Shown: positions 27,596 to 37,414, counted from the first letter of the stretch. The stretch is DNA of 64,000 nucleotides from Brachyspira pilosicoli P43/6/78 (GCF_000325665.1 NC_019908.1:2480001-2544000), one strand, 5' to 3'. Program-made: numbers and translations. Notes: generated by a model from the sequence alone, not told the origin.

Positions 27596-29215
27596 ATGAT
27601 ATCCGGTGAATCATTTTGGGATGATAATATAAAAAGAGATATGGACTACATATCAATAGGCGATAGGAAAGTATATACATATAAAGAAGCTCCTAATAGT
27701 ATGTATGATATATTATTAGATAGCGCTGATAAGTATAGAGATAAAATAGCTATAGTTGATAGTTCTGGTAATGAATATTCTTATATTCAATTATTAAATC
27801 TTGTAGATGAGTTTGCTTGTTATTTAAATAAGAGTATTGGTATAGGCAGAGCAAATAAGGTTGGTATATTATTATCTAATAGGGTAGAGTTTTGTATTAG
27901 TATTATGGCATTATCTAAGTTATCATCTATTTCTGTGATATTTCCATCTAAATATAAGGCATCTGAAGTTAAGTCATTATATGAGAAGATTTGTATAGAT
28001 TGTTTAATTGTAGAGGATATATATTTAGATTATTTTTCTGACGAAGATAAATTGCAGAAAGTAGTATGCGGCAGTAATAATAATTATGGATTTAGTTATA
28101 TATATGAAGATAATTTTTCATTTTGTAATGAGGATATAATTTCAAGAGATTTATATAACGATGCTATTATAATGTTCACATCTGGAACTACTTCAAAGAG
28201 CAAGGCAGTATTATTAAAGAATTATAATTTAGTTCATGCGATTATCAGCTATAATAGGATTTTATCTATCACAGAAAATGACATATCTATAATAGCAACA
28301 CCTATCTATCATATAACAGGTATCATAGCATTATTTGGACTTTTTATTTATTCCGGCGGTCTTTTATTTTTGAAAAAAACATTCAATGCCAAAGAAGTAT
28401 TGGATACTGTATTGGAGAAAAAAATTACATTTATACATGCATCTCCTACTGTATTTGCCCTTCTTATAGAGTTAATGGATAGTTTTCCATCTCTTCCTAG
28501 CTTAAGAAGTTTTGCTTGCGGAAGCAGCAATATGACACCAAATAACATTTTAAAAATAAAAGAGTGGCTTCCTCAAGTAGATTTTCACACTGTATATGGT
28601 TTAACAGAGACATCTTCTCCAGGCACTATATTTCCTATAGGGGCAGCAGACAGTAAATATATAGGTTCATCTGGACTAGCTATACCTGGTTTTGATATAA
28701 AGATAACAGATGAAGATTTTAATGAATGTAATGTTGGTGAGATTGGTGAGATATGTGTTAGGGGAGCTGTTGTATTAGAGCGATATTACAATTTAGAGAG
28801 TGATAGTATAGTAGATGGCTGGTTAAAGACTGGGGATATAGGGTATTTAAATGATGATGGTTATTTATATGTTGTGGATAGGAAAAAAGATTTAATTAAT
28901 AAGGGCGGTGAGAAGATTTGTAGTTTTGATGTTGAAAATGAGATATCTAAGATTGAGGGGGTATTAGAATCAGCAGTAGTGGCAAGATTAGATGATAAAT
29001 ATGGGGAAGTTCCTGTTGCCATGGTAAAACTTATGTCTGGATATAGTTATAGTTATGAGGACTTTTATAATATTTTGATTAAGAATTTAGCTAAATATAA
29101 AGTTCCTGTTGATATTATATTTACAGATGAGTTGCCAAAAACTGCGAATGGTAAAGTAGACAAAAAAGAAATAAAAAAATTTTTAATAAATAAAAAGGAA
29201 AGGATTGTATGTTAA
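27596..29215 (+). CDS. AMP-forming acyl-CoA synthetase/ligase
   Basis: A 539-residue member of the ANL superfamily that activates a carboxylic acid with ATP and CoA. The motifs seen are the phosphate loop MFTSGTTSKSKAV (Ser replaces the usual Pro before the Lys), A5 YGLTETSSPG, A8 GWLKTGDIGYLNDDGYLYVVDRKKD, and the C-terminal catalytic lysine in LPKTANGKVDKKEI. The true start is ATG 27596 with GTGAGG as ribosome-binding site; an upstream GTG overlaps that site. It is the first gene of the operon under the palindromic operator. Its last 7 bases overlap the CoA-transferase start. The acid chain length is not determinable; context suggests a short-chain or hydroxy acid. Confidence 0.88.
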   Translation: MISGESFWDDNIKRDMDYISIGDRKVYTYKEAPNSMYDILLDSADKYRDKIAIVDSSGNEYSYIQLLNLVDEFACYLNKSIGIGRANKVGILLSNRVEFCISIMALSKLSSISVIFPSKYKASEVKSLYEKICIDCLIVEDIYLDYFSDEDKLQKVVCGSNNNYGFSYIYEDNFSFCNEDIISRDLYNDAIIMFTSGTTSKSKAVLLKNYNLVHAIISYNRILSITENDISIIATPIYHITGIIALFGLFIYSGGLLFLKKTFNAKEVLDTVLEKKITFIHASPTVFALLIELMDSFPSLPSLRSFACGSSNMTPNNILKIKEWLPQVDFHTVYGLTETSSPGTIFPIGAADSKYIGSSGLAIPGFDIKITDEDFNECNVGEIGEICVRGAVVLERYYNLESDSIVDGWLKTGDIGYLNDDGYLYVVDRKKDLINKGGEKICSFDVENEISKIEGVLESAVVARLDDKYGEVPVAMVKLMSGYSYSYEDFYNILIKNLAKYKVPVDIIFTDELPKTANGKVDKKEIKKFLINKKERIVC

Positions 29216-30810
29216 AAAATAATTTCATAACAGCACAAGAAGCGGCAGAAATAATTGAAGATAATAAAACTATATGTACTATAGGTATGACATTAGTAAG
29301 TGCGAGCGAATCTATATTAAAAGCTTTAGAAAAGAGATTTTTAGAGACTAAGCACCCTAGTAATCTTACTTTATTACATTCTTGTGGTCAGAGTGATAGG
29401 AAAGACGGTATACAACATTTTGCTCATGAAGGTTTTGTTACAAGAATTATTGGTTCACATTGGGGATTGCAGCCTAGATGGATGGAAATGATTGCTAACA
29501 ATAAAGTAGATGCTTATTGTATGCCTCAAGGACAGATAGCACAGCTTTATAGGAGTATGGCTTGTGGCTTGCCTGGTAAGATATCTAAGGTTGGTTTAAA
29601 GACATTTGTTGACCCTAGAGTTGAGGGCGGAAAAATGAATGACAGAACTAAAAAAATTGATAAAGAGATGTCTGAGATTATTATGATAGATAATGAAGAG
29701 TATATATTGTACAAATCTATACCTATAGACTATTGTATAATACGAGGAACTGTATGCGATGAAATGGGTAACTTGACAACAGATGAAGAGGCAATGAAGT
29801 TGGAAGTATTACCTGCTGTTTTAGCTACAAAGAGATTTGGAGGAAAGGTAATAGCACAAGTTAAGCATGTGGCAGAAACAGGAACATTAAATCCAAAGAG
29901 CGTTACAGTACCTGGAGTATTTATAGATAATGTAGTAGTTTGTGATAATCCTTTTGAAGATCATAGACAAACATCTTCTTGGTATTTTGATCCGTCTTAT
30001 TGCGGTCAATTGAGAACACCTCAAAGCAATATTCAGCCATTAGAGTTTAGTGTTAGGAAGTTTATAGGACGCAGGGCTTGTATGGAAATAAAGGCTGGAG
30101 ATATTATTAATTTAGGAACTGGAATACCTAATGATGTTGTAGGAAAGATATGTAATGAAGAGGGAGTTGCTGATGATATTATGATTACGGTAGAATCTGG
30201 AATATATGGCGGGGTACAAGCTAGCGGTATAGATTTTGGTATAGGAAAGAATTTATATGCAATGATTACGCATCATGAACAGATGGATTATTATAATGGA
30301 GCGGGTGTTGATGTTACATTTATGGGTGCTGGTGAATTGGATCAATATGGAAATGTTAATTCTACTAAGATGGGCGACAGATGTACTGGAGCTGGCGGAT
30401 TTATAGATATTACTCAAAATGCTAAGAAGGTAGTATTTTGTGCTACTTTTACTGCTTCTGGCTGTGAGTATTCATTTGAGAATAATAAATTAAAGATAGT
30501 AAAAGAGGGCAAGATTAGAAAGATGGTTTCTAAGGTTGGTCAGATATCTTTTAATGGAGAAATAGCTAGGGCTAAAGGACAGAAGGTTGTTTTTGTAACT
30601 GAGAGGGCTGTATTTGAGATTGTAAAAGAGGGGGTTGTACTTACAGAGATAGCTCCGGGTATAGATTTACAAAAGGATATATTGGATCTTATGGATTTTA
30701 AGCCTATTATTGCTGAGAATTTAAAAGTAATGGATTTAGATTTATTTAATATAGAAGGTAAATCTAATTTAAAAGATAAAATTATTAATAAAAAAATAGG
30801 GGGTAATTAG
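29209..30810 (+). CDS. Acetate/propionate CoA-transferase (YdiF family)
   Basis: A 533-residue single-chain family I CoA-transferase, with the alpha and beta halves fused. GMTLVSASESILKALEKRF and SHWGLQPRWMEMI are in the first half, and GTGIPNDVVGKI in the second. The catalytic glutamate lies in TVESGIYGGVQASG, where CoA is bound as a glutamyl thioester. Such enzymes move CoA from acetyl-CoA or another acyl-CoA to short-chain acids. It overlaps the ligase gene by 7 bases and precedes the SDR gene by 2 bp, so expression is tightly coupled. Having both a ligase and a transferase in one operon suggests two activation routes. Confidence 0.9.
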   Translation: MLKNNFITAQEAAEIIEDNKTICTIGMTLVSASESILKALEKRFLETKHPSNLTLLHSCGQSDRKDGIQHFAHEGFVTRIIGSHWGLQPRWMEMIANNKVDAYCMPQGQIAQLYRSMACGLPGKISKVGLKTFVDPRVEGGKMNDRTKKIDKEMSEIIMIDNEEYILYKSIPIDYCIIRGTVCDEMGNLTTDEEAMKLEVLPAVLATKRFGGKVIAQVKHVAETGTLNPKSVTVPGVFIDNVVVCDNPFEDHRQTSSWYFDPSYCGQLRTPQSNIQPLEFSVRKFIGRRACMEIKAGDIINLGTGIPNDVVGKICNEEGVADDIMITVESGIYGGVQASGIDFGIGKNLYAMITHHEQMDYYNGAGVDVTFMGAGELDQYGNVNSTKMGDRCTGAGGFIDITQNAKKVVFCATFTASGCEYSFENNKLKIVKEGKIRKMVSKVGQISFNGEIARAKGQKVVFVTERAVFEIVKEGVVLTEIAPGIDLQKDILDLMDFKPIIAENLKVMDLDLFNIEGKSNLKDKIINKKIGGN

Positions 30811-30812
30811 AT

Positions 30813-31556
30813 ATGTCTAAGATTTTAGAAGGTAAAGTTGCTATAGTTACAGGTTCTGGAAGAGGATTGGGAAAGGGAATAGCAAAGAAATTAGCAGAGA
30901 AAGGTGCTAAGGTTGTAGTTTCAGATGTAATTATAGATAATGCTAAAGAGTGTGTTGAAGAGATAAAAAGAGATGGAGGCGAGGCTTTATGTGTTGCTTG
31001 TAATATTGCAAAGCTAGAAGATGTTTGCAATATATATGCTGCTGCTATTAAAGAATATGGAAGTGTTGATATAGTAGTAAATAATGCGGGTATTAATAAA
31101 GATGCTATGCTTCATAAGATGACAGATGAACAATGGGATAATGTTATAGCAGTTAATTTGACAGGAACTTTTTATATGACTAGAGAGGCTGCTAAGATAA
31201 TGAGAGAGAAGGGATATGGAAGAATTATTAATATTTCTTCTATGAGTTGGCTTGGTAATATTGGTCAGGCTAATTATGCTGCTTCTAAGGCTGGAGTTAT
31301 TGGAGTTACTAAGACTGCTGCTAGAGAATTGGCTTCTAAGGGTATAACTTGCAATGCTATTTGTCCTGGTTTTATAGAGACAGATATGACAAGAGGCGTA
31401 CCAGAGAAAGTTTGGGATATAATGATTAGTAAGATACCTGCAGGAAGAGCTGGAAGTGCTGAAGATGTTGGCAATATGGTTGCTTTTTTGGCATCTGATG
31501 AGGCTTCTTATATAAATGGACAGATAATAGAAGTTAGCGGTGGAATGATATTATAA
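30813..31556 (+). CDS. Short-chain dehydrogenase, FabG/acetoacetyl-CoA reductase type
   Basis: A 247-residue SDR. The nucleotide-binding TGSGRGLGKGIA is at the N-terminus, followed by NNAGIN near residue 88. The catalytic Ser-Tyr-Lys set is NISSMSWLGNIGQANYAASKAG. IETDMTRGVP and the C-terminal YINGQIIEVSGGM are typical of FabG-like enzymes. In this operon it more likely interconverts acetoacetyl-CoA and (R)-3-hydroxybutyryl-CoA than serves fatty acid synthesis; that is inferred from neighbours. A GGGGG-type ribosome-binding site overlaps the end of the CoA-transferase gene. Confidence 0.88.
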   Translation: MSKILEGKVAIVTGSGRGLGKGIAKKLAEKGAKVVVSDVIIDNAKECVEEIKRDGGEALCVACNIAKLEDVCNIYAAAIKEYGSVDIVVNNAGINKDAMLHKMTDEQWDNVIAVNLTGTFYMTREAAKIMREKGYGRIINISSMSWLGNIGQANYAASKAGVIGVTKTAARELASKGITCNAICPGFIETDMTRGVPEKVWDIMISKIPAGRAGSAEDVGNMVAFLASDEASYINGQIIEVSGGMIL

Positions 31557-31586
31557 TTTTTATATAAATAAAAAGGAGTTATTATT

Positions 31587-32768
31587 ATGAATAAAAAGAT
31601 AGTATTAATTAGCGGGGTAAGAACTGCTATTGGTGAGTTTATGGGAGGCCTTAGCTCTATAAATCAAATAGATTTAGGGGGTATTGTTATTAAAGAGGCT
31701 GTAAATAGAGCTAAAATAGCTAAAGAAAAAGTAGATGAGGTTATAGTTGGTAATGTTGGACAGATAGCTGACAGCGGATTTATAGCAAGAGCTGCGATGT
31801 TTAAGGCTGGATTAGAAAAAGAAACTACTGCATATAGCGTTAATAGACAATGCGGAAGCGGATTGCAGGCTATAGTAGATGGTGCTTTAGAAATAATGAC
31901 TGGAAATTCTAATGTTGTAGTTGCATGCGGTACAGAGAATATGTCAAGACTTCCGTATTATATAACTAATGTTAGAGGCGGTTATAGAATGGGACATCAG
32001 CAATTAGAAGATGGACTTATAGATATATTAACTTGGCCTTTAGGACCTTTTCATAACGGTACTACTGCTGAGAATGTTGCTGATAAGTATTCAATAACAA
32101 GAGAGGATCAAGATAAGTTTGCTTTATCTAGTCAGGAAAAGATGATAAAAGCACAAGATGAAGGTAAGTTTAAAGAAGAAATAATACCTGTAGAAGTAAA
32201 GACAAAAAAAGAAACTATGATTATAGATACAGATGAGCACCCTAAGAGAGGTCTTACTCTAGAAAAGTTATCTAAATTAAAAGCTGCTTTTAGAGAGAAT
32301 GGTTCTGTTACAGCTGGTAATTCATCTGGTATAAATGACGGTGCTGCTGCTGTTGTATTAACTACTGAAGATATGGCTAAAGAATTGGGAGCTAAACCTT
32401 TGATGGAGTTTGTGGGGTATGCTGTAGCTGGTAATGAAGCTGAATTAATGGGTTTTGGTCCTGCTTTGTCTACTAAAAAATTATTGAAAAAACTTAATAT
32501 GAATATTAAAGATATTGATTTGGTAGAATTAAATGAGGCTTTTGCTTCTCAGAGTGTAGCAGTTATCAGAGACCTTGGTTTAGATGAAAGTATAGTTAAT
32601 GTTAATGGGGGAGCTATATCTCATGGACACCCTGTTGGTGCTACTGGATGTATATTAACTGTAAAAATGATGCATGAAATGAAGAGAAGAAAATCTGAGT
32701 TGGGTTTGGTAACTATGTGTATAGGCGGCGGTCAAGGAATTTCTGCTATATTTAGAAATTTACAATAA
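31587..32768 (+). CDS. Acetyl-CoA acetyltransferase (thiolase)
   Basis: A 393-residue thiolase II that splits acetoacetyl-CoA to two acetyl-CoA or runs the reverse. The nucleophile is Cys89 in NRQCGSGLQAI; the catalytic His lies in GGAISHGHPVGATG and the second Cys in MCIGGGQG near the C-terminus. Length is typical. AAGGAG lies just upstream of the ATG. It is placed between the SDR and the 3-hydroxybutyryl-CoA dehydrogenase, as expected for a four-carbon acid pathway. The organism could use it for degradation or for butyrate-type synthesis. Confidence 0.94.
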   Translation: MNKKIVLISGVRTAIGEFMGGLSSINQIDLGGIVIKEAVNRAKIAKEKVDEVIVGNVGQIADSGFIARAAMFKAGLEKETTAYSVNRQCGSGLQAIVDGALEIMTGNSNVVVACGTENMSRLPYYITNVRGGYRMGHQQLEDGLIDILTWPLGPFHNGTTAENVADKYSITREDQDKFALSSQEKMIKAQDEGKFKEEIIPVEVKTKKETMIIDTDEHPKRGLTLEKLSKLKAAFRENGSVTAGNSSGINDGAAAVVLTTEDMAKELGAKPLMEFVGYAVAGNEAELMGFGPALSTKKLLKKLNMNIKDIDLVELNEAFASQSVAVIRDLGLDESIVNVNGGAISHGHPVGATGCILTVKMMHEMKRRKSELGLVTMCIGGGQGISAIFRNLQ

Positions 32769-32792
32769 TAATACTTATTAGGAGTAGAAATA

Positions 32793-33639
32793 ATGGAAAA
32801 GAAAGTTTCTGTTATAGGTTCAGGATTAATGGGTAGCGGAATAGCTCAAGTGTTTGCATATTCTGGATTTAATACTGTTTTAATTGATATTAAAGAAAGT
32901 TTTGTAGAAAATGCTTTGAGTAATATAGAAAAACAATTAGAGCGTATGGTAAGAAAAAAATAAATGTTCTGCTGATGAAAAAAATGCTGCTTTATCAAGA
33001 ATTAAAATTTCTACTAATTATGATGATGCTATAGATAGTGATTTGGTTGTAGAGGCTGTAAATGAAAATATGGAGATAAAAAAAGAAGTTTTTAGAAAGT
33101 TAGATAGTATATGTAATGAAAAAACAATACTTGCTTCTAATACTTCTACTTTATCTATAGCTTCTTTAGCATCTGTAACTAATAGAGCAGATAAAGTTAT
33201 TGGTATGCATTTTTTTATTCCAGCACCTGTTATGAAATTGGTTGAGATAATACCTTCTATTAATACTTCATTGGAAACTTTAAATGTTATTAAAGAGGTG
33301 TCTGATAAGCTAAATAAAATTTCGGTAACGGCTAAAGATTTTCCAGGTTTTATTGTTAATAGAATATTTGTTCCTATGTGGAATGAAGCTATGTTTTTGG
33401 TTATGGAAGGGATAGACCCAAAAGATATAGATAATGCCATGAAATATGGAGCTAATTTACCTATGGGACCTTTAGAGTTAGCAGATTTTGCCGGGCTTGA
33501 TACAGTACTTTCTGTGATGAATACATTATATGATGGGTTTAAAGATTCTAAATTTAGACCATGTCCTCTTCTTGTGAAAAAAGTGGAATCTGGTAATTTG
33601 GGAAGAAAAACAGGGAAAGGATTTTATGATTATAAATAA
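32793..33639 (+). pseudogene. hbd: 3-hydroxybutyryl-CoA dehydrogenase, interrupted by a one-base frameshift
   Basis: The gene starts at ATG 32793 (AGGAG upstream) with the Rossmann motif VIGSGLMGSGIAQ. It meets a stop at 32961 directly after a seven-A run (32954-32960). Removing one A gives RKNKCSADEKNAALSRI and a continuous 281-residue protein, the normal length. Later motifs are ASNTSTLSI, GMHFFIPAPVMKLVEII with the catalytic His, and DFPGFIVNRIFVPMWNEA. The usual FFNP reads FFIP here. The enzyme oxidises (S)-3-hydroxybutyryl-CoA with NAD. As written, only 56 residues would be made from the start. The next gene begins 21 bp downstream. Confidence 0.88.
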
Positions 33640-33660
33640 ACATTATTCAAGGATATAATT

Positions 33661-33882
33661 ATGAAAAAAAGTACAAAAATATTGTTTATACTATTTAATA
33701 TTTGCTATTTTCTATTTGACTATGTAATAGTAACAATTATACCTAATCCTATATTATTTGGGTGGTTGCCGCTTCAGCTTTGTATATTGTTATTTTTACC
33801 TGTGCCTGCTTCTATAGTTTGGGGATTGTATTTTAATGCATTCTTCAAAACACAAGAGCATGTTAATTATTCAAAAAAATAA
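33661..33882 (+). CDS. DUF3311-type small membrane protein
   Basis: A 73-residue protein with two membrane segments (about residues 5-25 and 35-60) and a short charged tail. Small proteins of this type are often encoded directly before a sodium:solute symporter gene and may act as a small subunit; the family DUF3311 fits in size and position. AAGGA lies before the ATG. It is 21 bp after hbd and 21 bp before the symporter. Confidence 0.75.
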   Translation: MKKSTKILFILFNICYFLFDYVIVTIIPNPILFGWLPLQLCILLFLPVPASIVWGLYFNAFFKTQEHVNYSKK

Positions 33883-33903
33883 TAATTTGGGAGATAAAAA
33901 ACT

Positions 33904-35454
33904 ATGATAAATTCAATTCTTATTTCTATTGGTATATTAATATATTCTGTATTTATAGTTTTCCATGGATTTAGAACTTTTAAAACTACTAGCAAGTCTT
34001 CTGAAAGTTTCTTTACTGCTAATAGAGGATTAAATCCATTTATATTATTATGTACTACTTCTATATCTGTATTTTCTGCTTTAGCTTTTTATGGAGCTCC
34101 TGCTGGAATTTATAGAGACGGTATAGGGTTTTATTCTAATACTGGCGGAATGGTAGCTGGTTTAATGTTTGTAATACTTGGATATAGACTATGGATATTG
34201 GGTAAAGAGTATGGTTATAGTACTCCTGTTGATTTCTTGAGGTCTAGATTTTATTCTGAGTTTTATGGTATATTAATAGCTTTAGTATTAATAATATTTA
34301 TAGTTCCTTATGTAGCAATGCAATTAATAGCTATAGGTGATGCTGTAGTTGTAACTACTAATAGTTTAGTTCCTTATGTAATAGCTGTTGCTGTTGGTAC
34401 TATAGTAGTATCATTACATATTATAGGCGGCGGTATGGGCGGTGTAGCTTGGATGGATACTTTCCATATGATATTAGGATTTGGTACTTTAATAGTATTG
34501 ATTTCATATCTTACTATTAAACATTTCCCTGACGGAGGATTTGCTCAAGCTGTAAAAATTATAATGGAAAACCCTGAAACTGCTTCTATATTATCTATGC
34601 CTGGACCTAGAGGTGCTTTTAATTGGCAAGGTATGATAGGTAATGCTTTAACCGGAGCTATAGCTACTGTTGTATGGCCGCATATATTTATGAGAACTTT
34701 TGTAGCTGCTAATAAAGATAATTTTAGACAAATGTCTTGGGCTATGCCTTTATCATATGTTTTAGTTTATACTCCTATAGTTCTTATAGGTGCTATATTG
34801 GCTCCTGCTATATTAGGTCCTAATTTCCCTAAACCTGATAATGTTGTGGCTGTTTTATCTACACAGTATGCTCCGCCTCTTGTATCTTTCATATCTTTAT
34901 TATGTTTGTTTGCATTTGGTGTATCTACTGCTGACTCTTTATTGTTATCTGCTTCTGCTATTGCTTCTAGGGATATTTATTTACATAAATTTAAAAATGA
35001 TGTTACTACTTCTTCTAAAGATGTTGTAACTTTTGGAAGAATAGTATTATTTGGATTAATGATTATAACTTTAGTGATTGTAGCTATAAGACCTGCTTCT
35101 ATTACAGATTATGCTTATAAATTGTCTTCACCTTTCTTTGCTCAGATACTTCCAGAAACTGTAGGTGGTTTATTCTGGAGAAGAAGTACTAAAGAGGGTG
35201 CTATAATTGGTACTATAGGAGGATTAATAACTGCCATAGTATTTACATTCTTTGTAGCTCCGCCTTTAGGTTTCTCTGCTCTTATATGGGCTTTAGTTGT
35301 TAATACTATTTTATTTGTAATAGTTAGTCTTGTTACTAAATGTCCTGAGGAAGTTGTAGTGAAGTTCCATAATAGATTAGATTCTATTATATATTCTGGT
35401 GCTGAAACTTCTTCTATAACAGAAGATTCTTTATCTAATATAGTAAATAAATAA
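33904..35454 (+). CDS. Sodium:solute symporter (SSS family)
   Basis: A 516-residue integral membrane protein with about 13 hydrophobic helices. SSS-family features include SESFFTANRGLNPF after the first helix, TPVDFLRSRFYSEFYG, a Gly-rich HIIGGGMGGVAWMDTFHMILG segment and FAFGVSTADSLLLSASAIASRDIY in the late core. The family couples sodium entry to uptake of a small solute such as acetate, pantothenate, proline or sugars. In this operon a short-chain or hydroxy carboxylate is the likely cargo, by inference. It is the last gene of the operon; a perfect 12-bp terminator hairpin follows 14 bp after the stop. Confidence 0.92.
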   Translation: MINSILISIGILIYSVFIVFHGFRTFKTTSKSSESFFTANRGLNPFILLCTTSISVFSALAFYGAPAGIYRDGIGFYSNTGGMVAGLMFVILGYRLWILGKEYGYSTPVDFLRSRFYSEFYGILIALVLIIFIVPYVAMQLIAIGDAVVVTTNSLVPYVIAVAVGTIVVSLHIIGGGMGGVAWMDTFHMILGFGTLIVLISYLTIKHFPDGGFAQAVKIIMENPETASILSMPGPRGAFNWQGMIGNALTGAIATVVWPHIFMRTFVAANKDNFRQMSWAMPLSYVLVYTPIVLIGAILAPAILGPNFPKPDNVVAVLSTQYAPPLVSFISLLCLFAFGVSTADSLLLSASAIASRDIYLHKFKNDVTTSSKDVVTFGRIVLFGLMIITLVIVAIRPASITDYAYKLSSPFFAQILPETVGGLFWRRSTKEGAIIGTIGGLITAIVFTFFVAPPLGFSALIWALVVNTILFVIVSLVTKCPEEVVVKFHNRLDSIIYSGAETSSITEDSLSNIVNK

Positions 35455-35468
35455 TATGTAATTAAATT

Positions 35469-35512
35469 GAATAGATGCAAAAATATAAAAAAATTGCATC
35501 TATTCTTTAATT
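35469..35512 (+). terminator. Terminator of the acid-utilisation operon
   Basis: A perfect 12-bp stem, GAATAGATGCAA (35469-35480) against TTGCATCTATTC (35494-35505), with a 13-base loop is followed by TTTAATTAT. The T tail is modest. Confidence 0.75.
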
Positions 35513-35531
35513 ATAAACTTACGGTATATTT

Positions 35532-36044
35532 ATGAACAAAAATATTGAAAATACAATGACTTTTAGTGTTTATGGTATAAAAATTAAACATCCTAATAAT
35601 TGGGATATATTTATTAATAATCAGATGCCTTTTAAATTTGACAATGGTTTTGTAAAGATAGATTCTTCTGCCATAAAGAAAAATGATTCCAGTATGGTTT
35701 TAAGATGGATAAAAAGCTGTAAGATTAATTCTATTGATGACTATATAACTGAATATAAAAGGCAGTTTAATGTTAAAAATAAGAAGTATAAAAATGATTT
35801 ATACCAATTATTAGAATTAGAAAAAATAAATGATAATATGTATTTTTCTTGGTCAAGAATTACAGCAAATCATAGTATTTTTAGGATATTAAAAAATAAT
35901 GAAACTTTTGATTCTTTGCAATTATCATTTTTTGATTCTAATACTAACAGATTAGTAATACAAACTATAACTACGGATACAAATAATATAGACACAAAAT
36001 TTGAGTATTATAAAGATATGTTATTGCAATTACAATGTGAATAA
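35532..36044 (+). CDS. Hypothetical protein, 170 residues
   Basis: Not recognised. It is soluble and small, beginning MTFSVYGIKIKHPNNWDIFI, which suggests a compact beta-rich domain, with no signal peptide. The ribosome-binding site is weak. It lies between the operon terminator and the glycerate kinase gene, which starts 30 bp downstream, so it may be co-transcribed with that kinase. Confidence 0.6.
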   Translation: MNKNIENTMTFSVYGIKIKHPNNWDIFINNQMPFKFDNGFVKIDSSAIKKNDSSMVLRWIKSCKINSIDDYITEYKRQFNVKNKKYKNDLYQLLELEKINDNMYFSWSRITANHSIFRILKNNETFDSLQLSFFDSNTNRLVIQTITTDTNNIDTKFEYYKDMLLQLQCE

Positions 36045-36074
36045 TAAAAAAATTAATATTAGGATATTTTATTT

Positions 36075-37214
36075 ATGAAGAAGATAATAATAATACCAGA
36101 TTCATTTAAGGGAAGTGCGAGCAGTTTAGAAGTTGCTGAATGTATAGAGAGAGGGGTATTAAAGGCAGTTAAAGATGCTGTTATTAAAAAGATTCCTATA
36201 GCAGATGGCGGTGAGGGTACGGTTGAGAGTGTGATTTATGCTGCGGGCGGAGAGTTTATAAAAGTTGATGTAAAAAACCCTTTAGGAAAAACTGTAAGTG
36301 CTAAGTATGGATTAATTAACAGTAGTCAGGCGGTTATAGAGATGGCTGAGGCTTCGGGTATTACTTTGGTTGATGAGAAAGAGAGAAACCCATTAAAATC
36401 TTCTACTTATGGAACGGGAGAGCTTATAAGAGATGCTATTAATAGAGGAGTAAAAGAGATACTTATTGGAATTGGGGGCAGTGCTACTAATGATTGCGGT
36501 ATTGGTATGGCTAATGCTTTGGGGTATAGGTTTTTAGATGAGAAAGGAGAAGAACTTGAAAGTATTGCTGAGAATATGATAAGAGTAAAAAGCATAGATG
36601 ACAGTAATGTTGATAAAAGACTTTTTGATATAAAAATAAATGTAGCTTCTGATGTTAAGAATGTGCTTTATGGCGATGATGGAGCTACTGCTATATACGG
36701 CAAACAGAAGGGAGTTACTAAAGAGAGTTTTGATGTGCTTGACAATGGGCTTAAAAATATTGCAGGCTTAATAAAAGAAAAATACAAAAAAGAGATTGAC
36801 TTTATAGAGGGTGCTGGTGCTGCCGGAGGTTTAGGAGGCGGGCTTATTGGTTTTTGTAATGCTGAGATAAAAAGCGGAATTGATGCTATGCTTGATATAA
36901 TTAATTTTGAGAGAGAGCTAGAGGGTGCTTCTTTGGTTATTACAGGGGAAGGAGCTATTGACGGACAGACCAAAAAAGGAAAGGTGCCGGTTGGTGTTGC
37001 AAGGAGGGTTAAAAAATTAAATAAAGATATTCCTGTTATTGCTATAGTGGGAGATATAAGAGAGGGTGCTGAGGCGGTTTATGAGATGGGTATAGATTCC
37101 ATTATGCCTGCTTTAAAGAGGGCTATGCCGCTTGAGGAGGCAATTGCTAATTCTAAATATTTGATAGAAGATGCTTCCGAGAGGGCATTGAGGTTTATAA
37201 ATATTAATATGTAA
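36075..37214 (+). CDS. Glycerate kinase (GarK/GlxK family)
   Basis: A 379-residue enzyme that phosphorylates D-glycerate, giving 2-phosphoglycerate in most bacterial members. It shows the family start IIIPDSFKGSASSLEVAECI, followed by IADGGEGTVES, the phosphate-binding IGGSATNDCGIGMANALGY, and GAGAAGGLGGGLIGFC near residue 255. GEGAIDGQTKKGKVPVGVAR near the C-terminus is also characteristic. Length is normal. No glycolate or glucarate genes lie nearby, so the source of glycerate is unknown. A long hairpin lies just downstream. Confidence 0.95.
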   Translation: MKKIIIIPDSFKGSASSLEVAECIERGVLKAVKDAVIKKIPIADGGEGTVESVIYAAGGEFIKVDVKNPLGKTVSAKYGLINSSQAVIEMAEASGITLVDEKERNPLKSSTYGTGELIRDAINRGVKEILIGIGGSATNDCGIGMANALGYRFLDEKGEELESIAENMIRVKSIDDSNVDKRLFDIKINVASDVKNVLYGDDGATAIYGKQKGVTKESFDVLDNGLKNIAGLIKEKYKKEIDFIEGAGAAGGLGGGLIGFCNAEIKSGIDAMLDIINFERELEGASLVITGEGAIDGQTKKGKVPVGVARRVKKLNKDIPVIAIVGDIREGAEAVYEMGIDSIMPALKRAMPLEEAIANSKYLIEDASERALRFININM

Positions 37215-37226
37215 AACTTGTATTTG

Positions 37227-37274
37227 CCTATTGCATATAGGTTTTGTTGTAGATTTTTGCCTGTATGCAATAGG
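37227..37274 (+). terminator. Hairpin after glycerate kinase, possible terminator
   Basis: Arms CCTATTGCATA (37227-37237) and TATGCAATAGG (37264-37274) are perfectly complementary over 11 bp with a 26-base loop. No clear T tail follows, so it may instead protect mRNA ends. Confidence 0.4.
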
Positions 37275-37414
37275 TGATGCAATTAAAAAAAATTATTCTT
37301 TAAAAATCATTCTTTAAAAAATATTATTTAAGTAAAGTTAAATTAATTTCTCTAAAAATAGTATATTCAATATTGCTTCATAATAAAAAATAAGTTTCTA
37401 ATTTTATATAGCAA

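Noticed and set aside
37227-37274. Strong intrinsic terminator after glycerate kinase
   Set aside because: The stem is good but no T tail follows and the loop is long, so it is listed only as a possible terminator.
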